The notes beneath the pieces were generated by a model. It ran no database searches. It was given only the letters and a program-made list of their open reading frames with translations, and was not told the origin of the DNA. Of a DNA stretch of 64,000 bases, positions 18,400 to 26,218 are shown one piece after another. Numbering within the stretch: position 1 is the stretch's first letter; every line of letters begins with the position of its first letter. The DNA is from Psychrobacter sp. NZS113 (GTDB lineage Bacteria > Pseudomonadota > Gammaproteobacteria > Pseudomonadales > Moraxellaceae): positions 620,001 to 684,000 of the forward strand of contig NZ_JADYWL010000001.1 in the NCBI RefSeq assembly GCF_015864825.1. The letters run 5' to 3'. The translations under genes were made by a program, and so were the position numbers.

Positions 18400-20619
18400 A
18401 TGGCAACTATCTCGAATGTTGACAACAAGCGCTATCAAGGTCTAATTATTTCAATTGCACTGTTTTTATCTCTAATCGGTGCTTTGCTAGCCTTTACTTT
18501 TTATACCTCAAGTTTATTAGAAAGAAACACCGCCTTAATTGATCAAACCAACCAAGTCGCAAATAGTGCACAGGCGGTAATCAAAGATCTTTTTGATTTA
18601 GATCATAGTTATGGTGAGGATACCAACTCTCCACACATCCAGCGAGCGCTAAGCCGTTTGGAGCAAAATACTACCTTGATTACTGGCTCTTTGTCTGCTA
18701 TCGAGCAAGGTGGAACGATTACTGATGCCGATGGTAAGAGCTATGACCTGCCAAATATTGATAGCAATGCACAAGTAAATATTGCTGCAGCTGATGAACA
18801 ATGGAAAGCACTAGAGCCCAAGATTCAGACATACCTAAAAGATGCTGATAATATCATGGTGTCTTCCGAAGATGATCTAGCTCAAGCAGTTGAGCAGGCG
18901 AAGACATCAAGTTTGTTTATCAATGATTCTTTAGATAACTTGACTAAGGACGTGTTTAATAGTGCAGAACGTCAAGCAAACAGAATTCGTTTGGTTCAGC
19001 TATTGGGTGTTGCGGCTATTTTTGCCTACTTCCTAGTTTTCGTTTTCTTCTTTGTACGTCGTCTGCGTGAGACGGATGCGGAAGCTTTTGCCGCTCGCCA
19101 AGAAACGCAAGAGATTATGCAAACGGTAAATACAGGTCTATTCTTGCTTGATAAAGACTTAAATATTGGTCAACAGCATTCTCGCGCACTAAACGATATT
19201 ATCGGTTCTGATAACTTATCAGGAGAAAACTTTGCCAATGTTTTACGTGGCCGTATTTCTGATAAGGATTTGAAGACCACACAGCAATTCATTGAGCAGC
19301 TTTATAATCCACGAGTCAAAGAAAAGCTGGTGAACTCTCTCAATCCTTTGCATAAGGTGATGTTGCATAATGCATCTGGAAGTAAAGCACAGAATAATCG
19401 TTTCTTAGATTTTAAGTTTTCACGTGTATATGACGATAAAGACATTGCCCGTATTCTGGTCAACGTCAATGATGTATCAGATGCGGTTTACCTAGAGCAG
19501 CGTCTAGAGAAAGAGCGCTCACAAAATGATATGCAAATTGAGATGTTAACCACTATCTTGAATGTGAATCCGAAGATTATTAATGAGTTCATTGTTAATA
19601 CTCAGATGCATATCGACAAAATGAATAATATCTTGAAAAACCCTGGTAGCTCACAATACGAGCTTGAAGGAAAATTAAAAGCCATCTATCGCGAGATGCA
19701 TAGCTTAAAAGGTGAGGCATCTGCGTTAAAACTACACAGCTTTACGAAGATTGCGTCTGATGCGGAAGATAAACTGCACGCATTACAGAACCAAGGCCAG
19801 CTTTCTGGTAATGACTTCTTACCATTGGCAGTACATTTAGATGACTTGTTGAGCTTATCGAACACCATCGCGACGTTAGGTGAGCGTATCAACCGCTCAG
19901 CACCGAAGACGTCACAGCCTGTAGAAGAAGCACCCGTATTAGGTGATGATATTGCAAAAAATAGCATACCAAAAACAGTCATGGTTGAGACGCCAAGATC
20001 AAACGATTCAGTCAATAGTGTAGATTTCGATGGCGGTCAGGATATTGATCTAGATAGTGACGAAGATGATAGTCTTTTGTCTTTTTATGAAGCGTTCGTA
20101 AAAGATATTGCCGAAAGACAAGGTAAGCAAGTGCAAATAAAGAGTAATACGCTGGCGCAAGTACACATACCAGAACGTATAGCAAAGCCATTCAAAGAAA
20201 TGAGTATTCAGCTACTACGTAATGCTGTGGTGCATGGCATCGAAGCACCAACGGTTCGTCATTCAACTGGTAAGGCTGAAGTAGGAACCATTGATCTAGA
20301 AGTACAAAATAATGATTCGAACTTCATGCTGATTGTACAAGATGATGGTCAAGGTATTGATTATGATAGCATTCGTACTAAATTGAGCACAGAAGGTCGT
20401 TTTAGTATTGAAGACGCCAATAAGTTGACTAAAGGTCAGTTACTTAAGCAGCTATTTTCTTCAGGGTTTTCTACCAAAGATGATGCAGATGAAGATGGCG
20501 GGCGCGGTGTCGGTCTTGATATCATCAAAGCTAAAGTAAAAGATTACGATGGTAAGCTTAATGTGAATAGTGAACTGGGTCAGATGACACGGTTTGTTAT
20601 TACGTTGCCTAAAGCTTAA
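18400..20619 (+). CDS. Membrane-bound CheA-like histidine kinase with internal Hpt domain
   Basis: The 739-residue protein has TM1 (about 14-36), a periplasmic helical domain of about 165 residues, and TM2 (about 201-221). A cytoplasmic PAS-like region (about 235-365) follows. Next is an Hpt domain with His434 in YREMHSLKGEASALKLH, the CheA P1 pattern. An acidic, disordered linker leads to a CheA-type ATPase domain with N box LLRNAVVHGIEAP, DDGQGID and GGRGVGLDIIK. No P2, dimerisation (P3) or CheW-like (P5) domain is visible, so it is not a standard CheA and should signal directly across the membrane. AAGGA lies before the ATG. It is followed by a CheY-like gene and two CheX-like genes, which points to a His-Asp relay with its own phosphatases. 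Confidence 0.88.
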   Translation: MATISNVDNKRYQGLIISIALFLSLIGALLAFTFYTSSLLERNTALIDQTNQVANSAQAVIKDLFDLDHSYGEDTNSPHIQRALSRLEQNTTLITGSLSAIEQGGTITDADGKSYDLPNIDSNAQVNIAAADEQWKALEPKIQTYLKDADNIMVSSEDDLAQAVEQAKTSSLFINDSLDNLTKDVFNSAERQANRIRLVQLLGVAAIFAYFLVFVFFFVRRLRETDAEAFAARQETQEIMQTVNTGLFLLDKDLNIGQQHSRALNDIIGSDNLSGENFANVLRGRISDKDLKTTQQFIEQLYNPRVKEKLVNSLNPLHKVMLHNASGSKAQNNRFLDFKFSRVYDDKDIARILVNVNDVSDAVYLEQRLEKERSQNDMQIEMLTTILNVNPKIINEFIVNTQMHIDKMNNILKNPGSSQYELEGKLKAIYREMHSLKGEASALKLHSFTKIASDAEDKLHALQNQGQLSGNDFLPLAVHLDDLLSLSNTIATLGERINRSAPKTSQPVEEAPVLGDDIAKNSIPKTVMVETPRSNDSVNSVDFDGGQDIDLDSDEDDSLLSFYEAFVKDIAERQGKQVQIKSNTLAQVHIPERIAKPFKEMSIQLLRNAVVHGIEAPTVRHSTGKAEVGTIDLEVQNNDSNFMLIVQDDGQGIDYDSIRTKLSTEGRFSIEDANKLTKGQLLKQLFSSGFSTKDDADEDGGRGVGLDIIKAKVKDYDGKLNVNSELGQMTRFVITLPKA

Positions 20620-20682
20620 TTAAAAACAGCAGGTTATATTGTCAGGGACGACAAGCACTTCATTAAAGGTAATAGATCAGTT

Positions 20683-21045
20683 ATGCATAAGTTAATGATT
20701 GTTGATGATTCAAATATTATTAGAAATCGTATTCAGCGCGCATACGATTCAGGGCAGTTTATGCTGGTTGCTACGGCGACCAGTGGTGTACAAGCCATAG
20801 AGAAGTTTAATATTCATCGTCCTGATGTGATCACGATGGACTTGACCATGCCGCAAATGGATGGACTCGAATGCATTGAAAAAATCATTGAGATTGATCC
20901 TGATGTACGTATTTTGGTAGTGTCAGCACTGTCTGACAAAGCCACCGGCATTGAAGCATTGTCGTTGGGTGCCAGTGGGTTTTTGTGCAAGCCTTTTTCC
21001 GAAGAAGAGCTTGTCGAGTCTTTGTATGAATTGATGCAAGACTAA
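20683..21045 (+). CDS. CheY-like single-domain response regulator
   Basis: A 120-residue stand-alone receiver: acidic pocket VDDSN near the N-terminus, phospho-acceptor Asp53 in TMDLTMPQMDG, the conserved Ser in VVSALSD and the lysine in LCKPF. There is no output domain, so it must act by binding a partner protein, as CheY does at the flagellar motor. No motility gene is present here, so the target is unknown. It lies 63 bp after the CheA-like kinase and 29 bp before the first CheX-like gene, clearly in the same operon, and is the obvious acceptor for that kinase. Confidence 0.93.
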   Translation: MHKLMIVDDSNIIRNRIQRAYDSGQFMLVATATSGVQAIEKFNIHRPDVITMDLTMPQMDGLECIEKIIEIDPDVRILVVSALSDKATGIEALSLGASGFLCKPFSEEELVESLYELMQD

Positions 21046-21074
21046 ACCCTTTAACGACTTAAGTAGATGTTATT

Positions 21075-21524
21075 ATGAAAGAACAAAAGCTACAGATTTT
21101 TCTAAGTATTATTACTAACTATTTTAATCAGTTTGGGGGCGATGAGCTTATCGCTGATACCCCATATTTATTAGAGAACAAACAACCAAAAGTTCATGAT
21201 TATACGGGCGTCATCGGTATATCAGGCGGCCAAAAAGGTGTGGTGTATTTTTCAGCAACCCGTCAGTTATTGTCTTCTATATTAGATAGCATGGGTGAAA
21301 CGGACAAAAGCGATGAGAATTATATAGATTTGGCTGGCGAAGTGGCCAATACTATCGCAGGTAATGCGCGCAAAGAGTTTGGCTCAGAGTTTCATATCTC
21401 TGTACCACTTGTGTTTAAAGGATCTCCGCAAAGTATTGTATTGCCGAGCAATGAGCGTTCCTTTATTATTCCCATCACTTGGCACTCACAAGTTGGCGAG
21501 ATTGTAGTTTGTTTGCAAGATTAA
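21075..21524 (+). CDS. CheX-like phosphatase, first copy
   Basis: The 149-residue protein belongs to the CheC/CheX/FliY family, which dephosphorylates CheY-P. The catalytic motif DLAGEVANTIAGNARKEFG fits the D/S-x3-E-x2-N consensus, with Glu and Asn both present. A single motif and this length fit CheX, which works as a dimer. It is 29 bp from the CheY-like gene and 38 bp from a second CheX-like gene of identical length. Likely role: switching off the CheY-like protein of this operon. Confidence 0.88.
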   Translation: MKEQKLQIFLSIITNYFNQFGGDELIADTPYLLENKQPKVHDYTGVIGISGGQKGVVYFSATRQLLSSILDSMGETDKSDENYIDLAGEVANTIAGNARKEFGSEFHISVPLVFKGSPQSIVLPSNERSFIIPITWHSQVGEIVVCLQD

Positions 21525-21562
21525 CGACACTGCCGCGTAATAAAGACGGATATTAATATATT

Positions 21563-22012
21563 ATGGTTAAAGTAGAAAAACTAGGTGTGTTTCTTAGCTC
21601 AATCAATGCGTTTTTTGCACAAATTGATGGCTCAGAAGTATCTATTGATACCCCTTATTTAAATCATAACAGAAGTGCTATTGGTTATGATTATAGCGGT
21701 GTGATTGAAATATCTGGCCCTCTCGAAGGCTGCGTGTATGTGAGTGCGCCAAGCGTGATGTTGCGAGAGGTGTTAAAAGTGATGGAGGAGCCTGACTCAT
21801 CAATCGCGATGATGAAAGATTTGCTAGGTGAAATGGCCAATACCATCTCTGGTAATGCTCGTACAGAGTTTGGTGCGGAGTTTATTATTTCTCCACCCCA
21901 TATTGTAGAAAGTGCGCCTAGCGTGTCTTATTTACCTAAAGACCGTCAAAGCTATGTGACTCCATTTATTTGGCGTGGTCATAAAGCCGTGATAGGTATT
22001 TGTATTGCATAG
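21563..22012 (+). CDS. CheX-like phosphatase, second copy
   Basis: The 149-residue protein is a paralogue of the preceding gene: same length, the same opening pattern (KLGVFLSSINAFFAQ against KLQIFLSIITNYFNQ), and the motif DLLGEMANTISGNARTEFG with Glu and Asn kept. The two share perhaps a third to a half of their residues by eye, so the duplication is not recent. Possible roles are a heterodimer with the first copy, or specificity for another receiver. It is the last gene of the locus; an inverted repeat and a terminator follow. Confidence 0.88.
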   Translation: MVKVEKLGVFLSSINAFFAQIDGSEVSIDTPYLNHNRSAIGYDYSGVIEISGPLEGCVYVSAPSVMLREVLKVMEEPDSSIAMMKDLLGEMANTISGNARTEFGAEFIISPPHIVESAPSVSYLPKDRQSYVTPFIWRGHKAVIGICIA

Positions 22013-22018
22013 CCTAGG

Positions 22019-22050
22019 GCATGTCCTCAATTCTTGAAATGAGGACATGC
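22019..22050. repeat. 11-bp inverted repeat after the CheX-like gene
   Basis: GCATGTCCTCA and its exact reverse complement are separated by 10 bases. It starts 6 bases after the stop codon. There is no T run, so it is not a classic terminator; it may protect the mRNA end or be a mobile-element remnant. Confidence 0.75.
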
Positions 22051-22090
22051 TCAAATGTAGCGCAAATAACATACAGCCAAAATAATAACC

Positions 22091-22120
22091 AAAAAGCGAC
22101 GCATCTGTGTCGCTTTTTTC
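22091..22120 (+). terminator. Terminator of the CheA-like operon
   Basis: The stem AAAAAGCGAC / GTCGCTTTTTT has an 8-base loop ending in T residues. Confidence 0.88.
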
Positions 22121-22461
22121 GTTTGTTAGAATGGGGATGTTTTGCTTTTACTTTACGGGGTTATACTGATAAATTACTGGCGATTACAGTAAGTTATATG
22201 ATAAAATACTGCGCAGCTATTTTATAATTTGATTTATAGTTTAGGTTTGAGAATATTTCTGAAATCTGATCATAGCTTCTTTTTTAAACCAACCAATGAC
22301 ACACACATCATGGCAAAGAATTGCTGGGTGTTTGGCGACTTGATTAATTTGCAAAAAAGTTAGTGTTGTCCCAATAAGCATTAACCGTTAGCAGATGCGT
22401 ATCGCTAAATAGGCAGTTTTTGTGATGTGGAGGCATAACCCAACCAATAGGAATATTTCAC
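22121..22461 (+). promoter_or_regulatory. rpsB upstream region (promoter and leader)
   Basis: About 340 bp precede rpsB without a credible gene. Ribosomal protein S2 genes usually have a long leader under feedback control, and this region is long enough for that. I could not trace a specific leader fold or promoter with confidence. The GGAGG about 30 bp before the ATG is too distant to be the Shine-Dalgarno; AGGAATA lies nearer the start. Confidence 0.4.
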
Positions 22462-23253
22462 ATGGCTACAAAGAATCCAACCAAAATCGAAATGCGCGAC
22501 TTACTACAAGCCGGCGCTCACTTTGGTCACCAAACACGTTTTTGGAACCCAAAAATGGGACCATACATCTTTGGTGCACGTAATAAGATTCACATCATCA
22601 ACTTAGAGCACACAGTAAAAGCGTTTAACGAAGCATTGACTTACGTAAACGGCCTAGCTGCTAAGAAAAACAAAGTATTGTTTGTTGGTACTAAACGCGC
22701 TGCAAGCGGCATCATCCGTGAGCAAGCTGCTCGCGCTGGCATGCCATACGTTGACCATCGCTGGTTAGGTGGTATGTTGACTAACTGGAAAACTCTACGC
22801 CAGTCAATCAATCGTCTAAAAGAGCTTGAGAAGCAAGCAGAAGACGGTACTTTCGCTAAGCTAACTAAGCGTGAAGCGTTAGAGCGTACTCGCGATATGG
22901 AAAAACTTGAGCGTTCACTAGGTGGTATCAAAGACATGGGTGGCCTACCTGACGCTATCTTTGTTGTAGACGTAGATCATGAAGCGATCGCTATCAAAGA
23001 AGCCAAGAACTTGGGTATCCCAGTTATCGGTATCGTTGATACTAACTCTAGCCCAGACAACGTTGATTACATCATTCCAGCTAACGATGATGCTATCCGT
23101 GCTGTGACTTTGTATGTTACTTCTATGGCTGATTCTATCATTGCCGGTAAAGAATACGCACAAACTCAAGCTGGCGGCAAAGCTGAGCAAGAAGCACCTG
23201 CTGCTACTGAAGAAGCTCCAGCTGCAGAAGAAGCTGCTACTCCAGCAGAATAA
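22462..23253 (+). CDS. rpsB: 30S ribosomal protein S2
   Basis: The 263-residue protein contains the S2 signatures [20 protein letters not shown] near the N-terminus and [15 protein letters not shown]. The end is an Ala/Glu-rich low-complexity tail (about the last 25 residues), common in this family. S2 joins the 30S subunit late, bridging head and body through S1. It is followed by tsf on the same strand, the conserved order. The gap is long (388 bp) and holds hairpins and a MITE-like repeat. Confidence 0.98.
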   Translation: MATKNPTKIEMRDLLQAGAHFGHQTRFWNPKMGPYIFGARNKIHIINLEHTVKAFNEALTYVNGLAAKKNKVLFVGTKRAASGIIREQAARAGMPYVDHRWLGGMLTNWKTLRQSINRLKELEKQAEDGTFAKLTKREALERTRDMEKLERSLGGIKDMGGLPDAIFVVDVDHEAIAIKEAKNLGIPVIGIVDTNSSPDNVDYIIPANDDAIRAVTLYVTSMADSIIAGKEYAQTQAGGKAEQEAPAATEEAPAAEEAATPAE

Positions 23254-23281
23254 ATAGCTGACCCGAAGGGTTTAATGTTGT

Positions 23282-23316
23282 AAGGATAACTTGATAGTAC
23301 TGCTATCAGCATCCTT
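23282..23316 (+). promoter_or_regulatory. Hairpin in the rpsB-tsf gap (first)
   Basis: A two-part stem: AAGGAT pairs with ATCCTT, enclosing TGATAG pairing with CTATCA around a 5-base loop. It starts 28 bases after the rpsB stop. There is no T run; it could be an attenuator or processing site that sets the rpsB to tsf ratio. Confidence 0.55.
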
Positions 23317-23348
23317 ATAATGTTATTAACAGCGTACAAGCTTACAAT

Positions 23349-23378
23349 AGGCATGATGTAGTTTTACTCGTCATGCCT
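23349..23378 (+). promoter_or_regulatory. Hairpin in the rpsB-tsf gap (second)
   Basis: AGGCATGA and TCATGCCT form an 8-bp perfect stem, extended by CAA/TTG outside one mismatch, with a 14-base loop. Like the first hairpin it lacks a T tract. Confidence 0.5.
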
Positions 23379-23550
23379 TGTTGTTGATGGATAGCTCACT
23401 AATAGACGAGTATTATCGTCTATACCTTCTGTCGCTATATACAGTTCCTGTGATAACGACATAATAAGTGCTTTCCTCACGACAAGAGCGACATCGTACA
23501 ACTTGATTGTATAGCTAAACAGTAAAGCAACATCAGCAAAAGTTAAGCAC

Positions 23551-23612
23551 GATAGTTGAATTCAAATAATTCTGATACAACGATGTAGCGGATTTATATG
23601 GACTTAACTGTA
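23551..23612 (+). repeat. MITE-like repeat, copy 4 (internally deleted)
   Basis: GATAGTTGAATTCAAATAAT at the left and GATTTATATGGACTTAACTG at the right match both ends of the copy at 24610 in inverted orientation. About 45 bp of the centre are missing. It ends about 18 bp before the tsf ribosome-binding site. Confidence 0.85.
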
Positions 23613-23641
23613 CCTCACATAACAATACTAAGGTGACTCTT

Positions 23642-24523
23642 ATGTCAGAAGTAAAAGTATCTGCCAAAATGGTAAAAGAATTGCGTGACCGTACTGGTCT
23701 TGGCATGATGGAATGTAAAAAAGCGTTAGAAGAATCAAACGGCGATGTTGAAACTGCCATTGATAACTTGCGTAAATCTGGTCAAGCTAAAGCAGCTAAA
23801 AAAGCGGGTAACATCGCAGCTGACGGCGCAATCATCATCGCTCAAGGTGAAAACAAAGCATTCTTGTTAGAAGTTAACTGTCAGACTGACTTCGTTGCAA
23901 AAGACGAAAACTTCAATGCGTTTGCAGAGCAAGTAGCTAGCATTGCTTTAGAAAACAACGAAACTAATGTTGCTGCTATCGCTGAATTACCATATGGTAA
24001 TGGCCAAAGCGTTGAAGAAGCACGTGTATCACTAGTACAAAAAATCGGTGAGAACATTCAGATCCGCCGTGTTGAAGTACTTGAAGGTGCAAACATCGCT
24101 GCATACCGTCATGGTCTACGTATCGGTGTAGTGGTTTCTTTCGAAGGCGGCGCTGCAGACACTGGTAAAAACCTTGCCATGCATATCGCTGCATTCAACC
24201 CTGTTGCGGTTGATGACGAAGACGTTGCTGCTGATTTGTTAGCGCGTGAAAAAGACATCATTGAAGCGAAAGCTCGTGAGTCTGGCAAGCCTGATAACAT
24301 CGTTGAAAAAATGATCGAAGGTGGCCTACGTAAGTACCTAGAAGAAGTTACTTTATTGCGTCAGCCGTACGTTATGGACAACGATAAAAAAGTTGGTGAC
24401 GTATTAAAAGCTGAAGGCGTAAAAGTAATTGGTTTCAAACGTCTAGAAGTCGGCGAAGGCATCGAGAAGAAGCAAGAAGATTTTGCAGCTGAAGTTGCGG
24501 CTACTCAAGCAGCCAACAAGTAA
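23642..24523 (+). CDS. tsf: Elongation factor Ts
   Basis: EF-Ts is the nucleotide exchange factor for EF-Tu. The N-terminal domain has the diagnostic [19 protein letters not shown], and the core contains [16 protein letters not shown], in which the TDFV contact with EF-Tu is kept. The C-terminal part includes [11 protein letters not shown]. The ATG at 23642 is preferred over the in-frame GTG at 23633 because AAGGTGA lies just before it and the family begins at this point. Length is 293 residues. It is followed by MITE-like copy 5 and then a bidirectional terminator. Confidence 0.98.
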   Translation: MSEVKVSAKMVKELRDRTGLGMMECKKALEESNGDVETAIDNLRKSGQAKAAKKAGNIAADGAIIIAQGENKAFLLEVNCQTDFVAKDENFNAFAEQVASIALENNETNVAAIAELPYGNGQSVEEARVSLVQKIGENIQIRRVEVLEGANIAAYRHGLRIGVVVSFEGGAADTGKNLAMHIAAFNPVAVDDEDVAADLLAREKDIIEAKARESGKPDNIVEKMIEGGLRKYLEEVTLLRQPYVMDNDKKVGDVLKAEGVKVIGFKRLEVGEGIEKKQEDFAAEVAATQAANK

Positions 24524-24609
24524 GCTTTTATATTGGAAATGGCTGTGAGTGTAGGGTAATATTTTATTCAGCATTCATAGTCTGACTCTATCACCTACAT
24601 TATAAGAGG

Positions 24610-24716
24610 TATAGTTAAATCCATATAAATCCGCTACATCGTCATCCTCGCTAACCATACTAATGTATAGCTTGCACTCGGTTTCCTTGTATCGTAATTA
24701 TTTGAATTCAACTATA
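24610..24716 (-). repeat. MITE-like repeat, copy 5 (subtype A, complete)
   Basis: On the plus strand it runs from TATAGTTAAATCC to GAATTCAACTATA (107 bp), with the core CATCCTCGCTAACC and GCACTCGGTTTCCTTGTATC. It is the inverted partner of the deleted copy on the other side of tsf. Confidence 0.9.
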
Positions 24717-24735
24717 AGATAGAGTCTCCAAGTAT

Positions 24736-24771
24736 AAAAAAGCCCGTTAATCAATTAACGGGCTTTTTTAT
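24736..24771. terminator. Bidirectional terminator between tsf and the transglycosylase gene
   Basis: AAAAAAGCCCGTTAAT and ATTAACGGGCTTTTTT form a near-perfect stem with A and T tracts on both sides, suitable for both converging genes. Confidence 0.93.
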
Positions 24772-24801
24772 GTCTGACTCTTTGTACATCATATTTATCG
24801 T

Positions 24802-25614
24802 TTAACGTAAGGCAGCATAAGCAGAATTGGTATAACTGGCATTGTTACTACTAGTGCCATAACTGACATTTTTTAGACCACCGCTCGTATTACTAGTTTG
24901 GTTACTGGCGCTCATGCTCGCACCAGATAGCCCTGAGTCATTTTTATATAAGCTATGGTAGCGACTCATGACTTTTTTAACATAGTTCTGTGTTTCCTTA
25001 AAAGGAGGGATGCCACCATATTTATCGACGTTTCCTTCACCCGCATTATAGCCTGCGACTGCATACTCAATTCTATTGTCAAAACGGCGCATGAGCCAAG
25101 CGATATATTTGGCTGAGCCTTCAATATTATCAGCAGGGTTCCAAGGGTTGCTCACTTTGAAACGGCGAGCTGTCGCTGGCATAAGCTGCATCAAACCTTG
25201 GGCACCGACTGGTGAACGCGCGTTTGGATTAAAAGCTGATTCTGTATGCATCATTGCTTTCATGAGGGCAGGATCTACGCCATGACGTTGGGCAGAGTCA
25301 CGAATATAGCTATCATAAGCGTTGCGGGTGCCACTGTTGCTAGCAGCGCTGCTACCGTAATCATTATTGCTGCTATAACCGTTATTACTGCCATCATACA
25401 ACTTAGAGCTTTTGTAGTAATTAACCTGCACTTTTTTAGTAAATTGATCAAAATTGCCACTGGGATTGACGTTAGTCATTAATACTTTCCCACTTTTATC
25501 CTTATAAATCGTTATGTTCTCAGCTTGAGCATGAACGGATAAAGTTGATAGAACAACAGTGGTCAAAAAAATAGGAGACAAGCAGCGAGTCACTAAGGTT
25601 GCAACGTTTATCAT
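24802..25614 (-). CDS. Lytic transglycosylase with SLT domain
   Basis: The 270-residue protein has a signal peptide (hydrophobic core about residues 8-28, cleavage probably after VHAQA). A short N-terminal domain resembles DUF4124-like segments (ITIYKDKSGKVLMTN). The soluble-lytic-transglycosylase domain spans about residues 100-225: catalytic Glu in MMHTESAFNPNARSPVGAQG, then GLMQLMPATA and AGYNAGEGNV. It cleaves the MurNAc-GlcNAc bond of peptidoglycan with formation of 1,6-anhydroMurNAc, in the periplasm. The C-terminal tail is Ser/Asn-rich. It is convergent with tsf, monocistronic, and has a long upstream gap. Confidence 0.93.
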   Translation of the reverse strand: MINVATLVTRCLSPIFLTTVVLSTLSVHAQAENITIYKDKSGKVLMTNVNPSGNFDQFTKKVQVNYYKSSKLYDGSNNGYSSNNDYGSSAASNSGTRNAYDSYIRDSAQRHGVDPALMKAMMHTESAFNPNARSPVGAQGLMQLMPATARRFKVSNPWNPADNIEGSAKYIAWLMRRFDNRIEYAVAGYNAGEGNVDKYGGIPPFKETQNYVKKVMSRYHSLYKNDSGLSGASMSASNQTSNTSGGLKNVSYGTSSNNASYTNSAYAALR

Positions 25615-26042
25615 AGGGTTATCACTTTTTATCGAGTAATAGCAAATTACTTTGCCTATAGGCGCTTCGTTTTTCGCATTTAAGCGGTTATTGGGCTTGT
25701 CGGATTTTATAGCTATAAGGAATATAGCAACCTAGAAAAACCACGTTTAACTAGAAACCACTCGTAATAGATACAAAAAATAATAGTTGTTTACTATAGC
25801 ATACAATAACTTTTCAACGCATAGGATTGTCAAAATAAGATGTAAAAATAGAGGTTATATCTTGGGATAACTTTATAAAAATCAATATGCTATGATTTTT
25901 TAGTCTGTGTTTTAAGCCAGTAGGTCAGTATTTATATGGCTTTATACCCATGAAAAATTGGCCCTAAAAGATCGCTCAGGTAATTTGAGCAATGGACTGC
26001 TGAGCGAGAAGCTTTTGAGAAAGGGGCTTTTAAGCAATAGAC

Positions 26043-26149
26043 TATAGTCATTCCACTATAAAGGCATTACTGCGTTAACCTCGCTTGAAGTATTTAATAT
26101 ATATCTACGCTCGGTGGCCTTGTACTACTTTTAAATTGAATCAACTGTA
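26043..26149 (-). repeat. MITE-like repeat, copy 6 (subtype A, complete)
   Basis: On the plus strand it runs from TATAGTCATTCCACTATAAA to TTGAATCAACTGTA (107 bp), with the core GTTAACCTCGCTTGAAGTAT and CGCTCGGTGGCCTTGTAC. Confidence 0.9.
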
Positions 26150-26168
26150 TTTAAATACTGGAAAACAG

Positions 26169-26202
26169 TAGGGGCTGTCCTAAGTAACTAGTTCAGCCCC
26201 TA
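26169..26202 (-). terminator. Hairpin, probable terminator of lrgAB
   Basis: TAGGGGCTG and CAGCCCCTA form a 9-bp perfect stem, 16 bp past the lrgB stop codon. On the minus strand the stem is followed by CTGTTTT, a weak T tract. Confidence 0.6.
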
Positions 26203-26218
26203 TCATACTATTGAGGAT

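Larger units (their letters stand above)
25615..26218. other. Long intergenic region between lrgB and the transglycosylase gene
   Basis: About 600 bp with no credible coding sequence in any frame. It contains the transglycosylase promoter zone (A+T-rich, right of 25615), MITE-like copy 6, and a hairpin at the lrgB end. Confidence 0.55.

Noticed and set aside
17509..22012. A conventional chemotaxis operon
   Set aside because: No MCP, CheW, CheR, CheB or flagellar gene is present, and the kinase lacks the P5 CheW-like domain.
22021..22227. Possible small gene of 68 residues after the CheX-like gene
   Set aside because: The frame runs through an inverted repeat and the operon terminator, has no ribosome-binding site, and its translation looks random.
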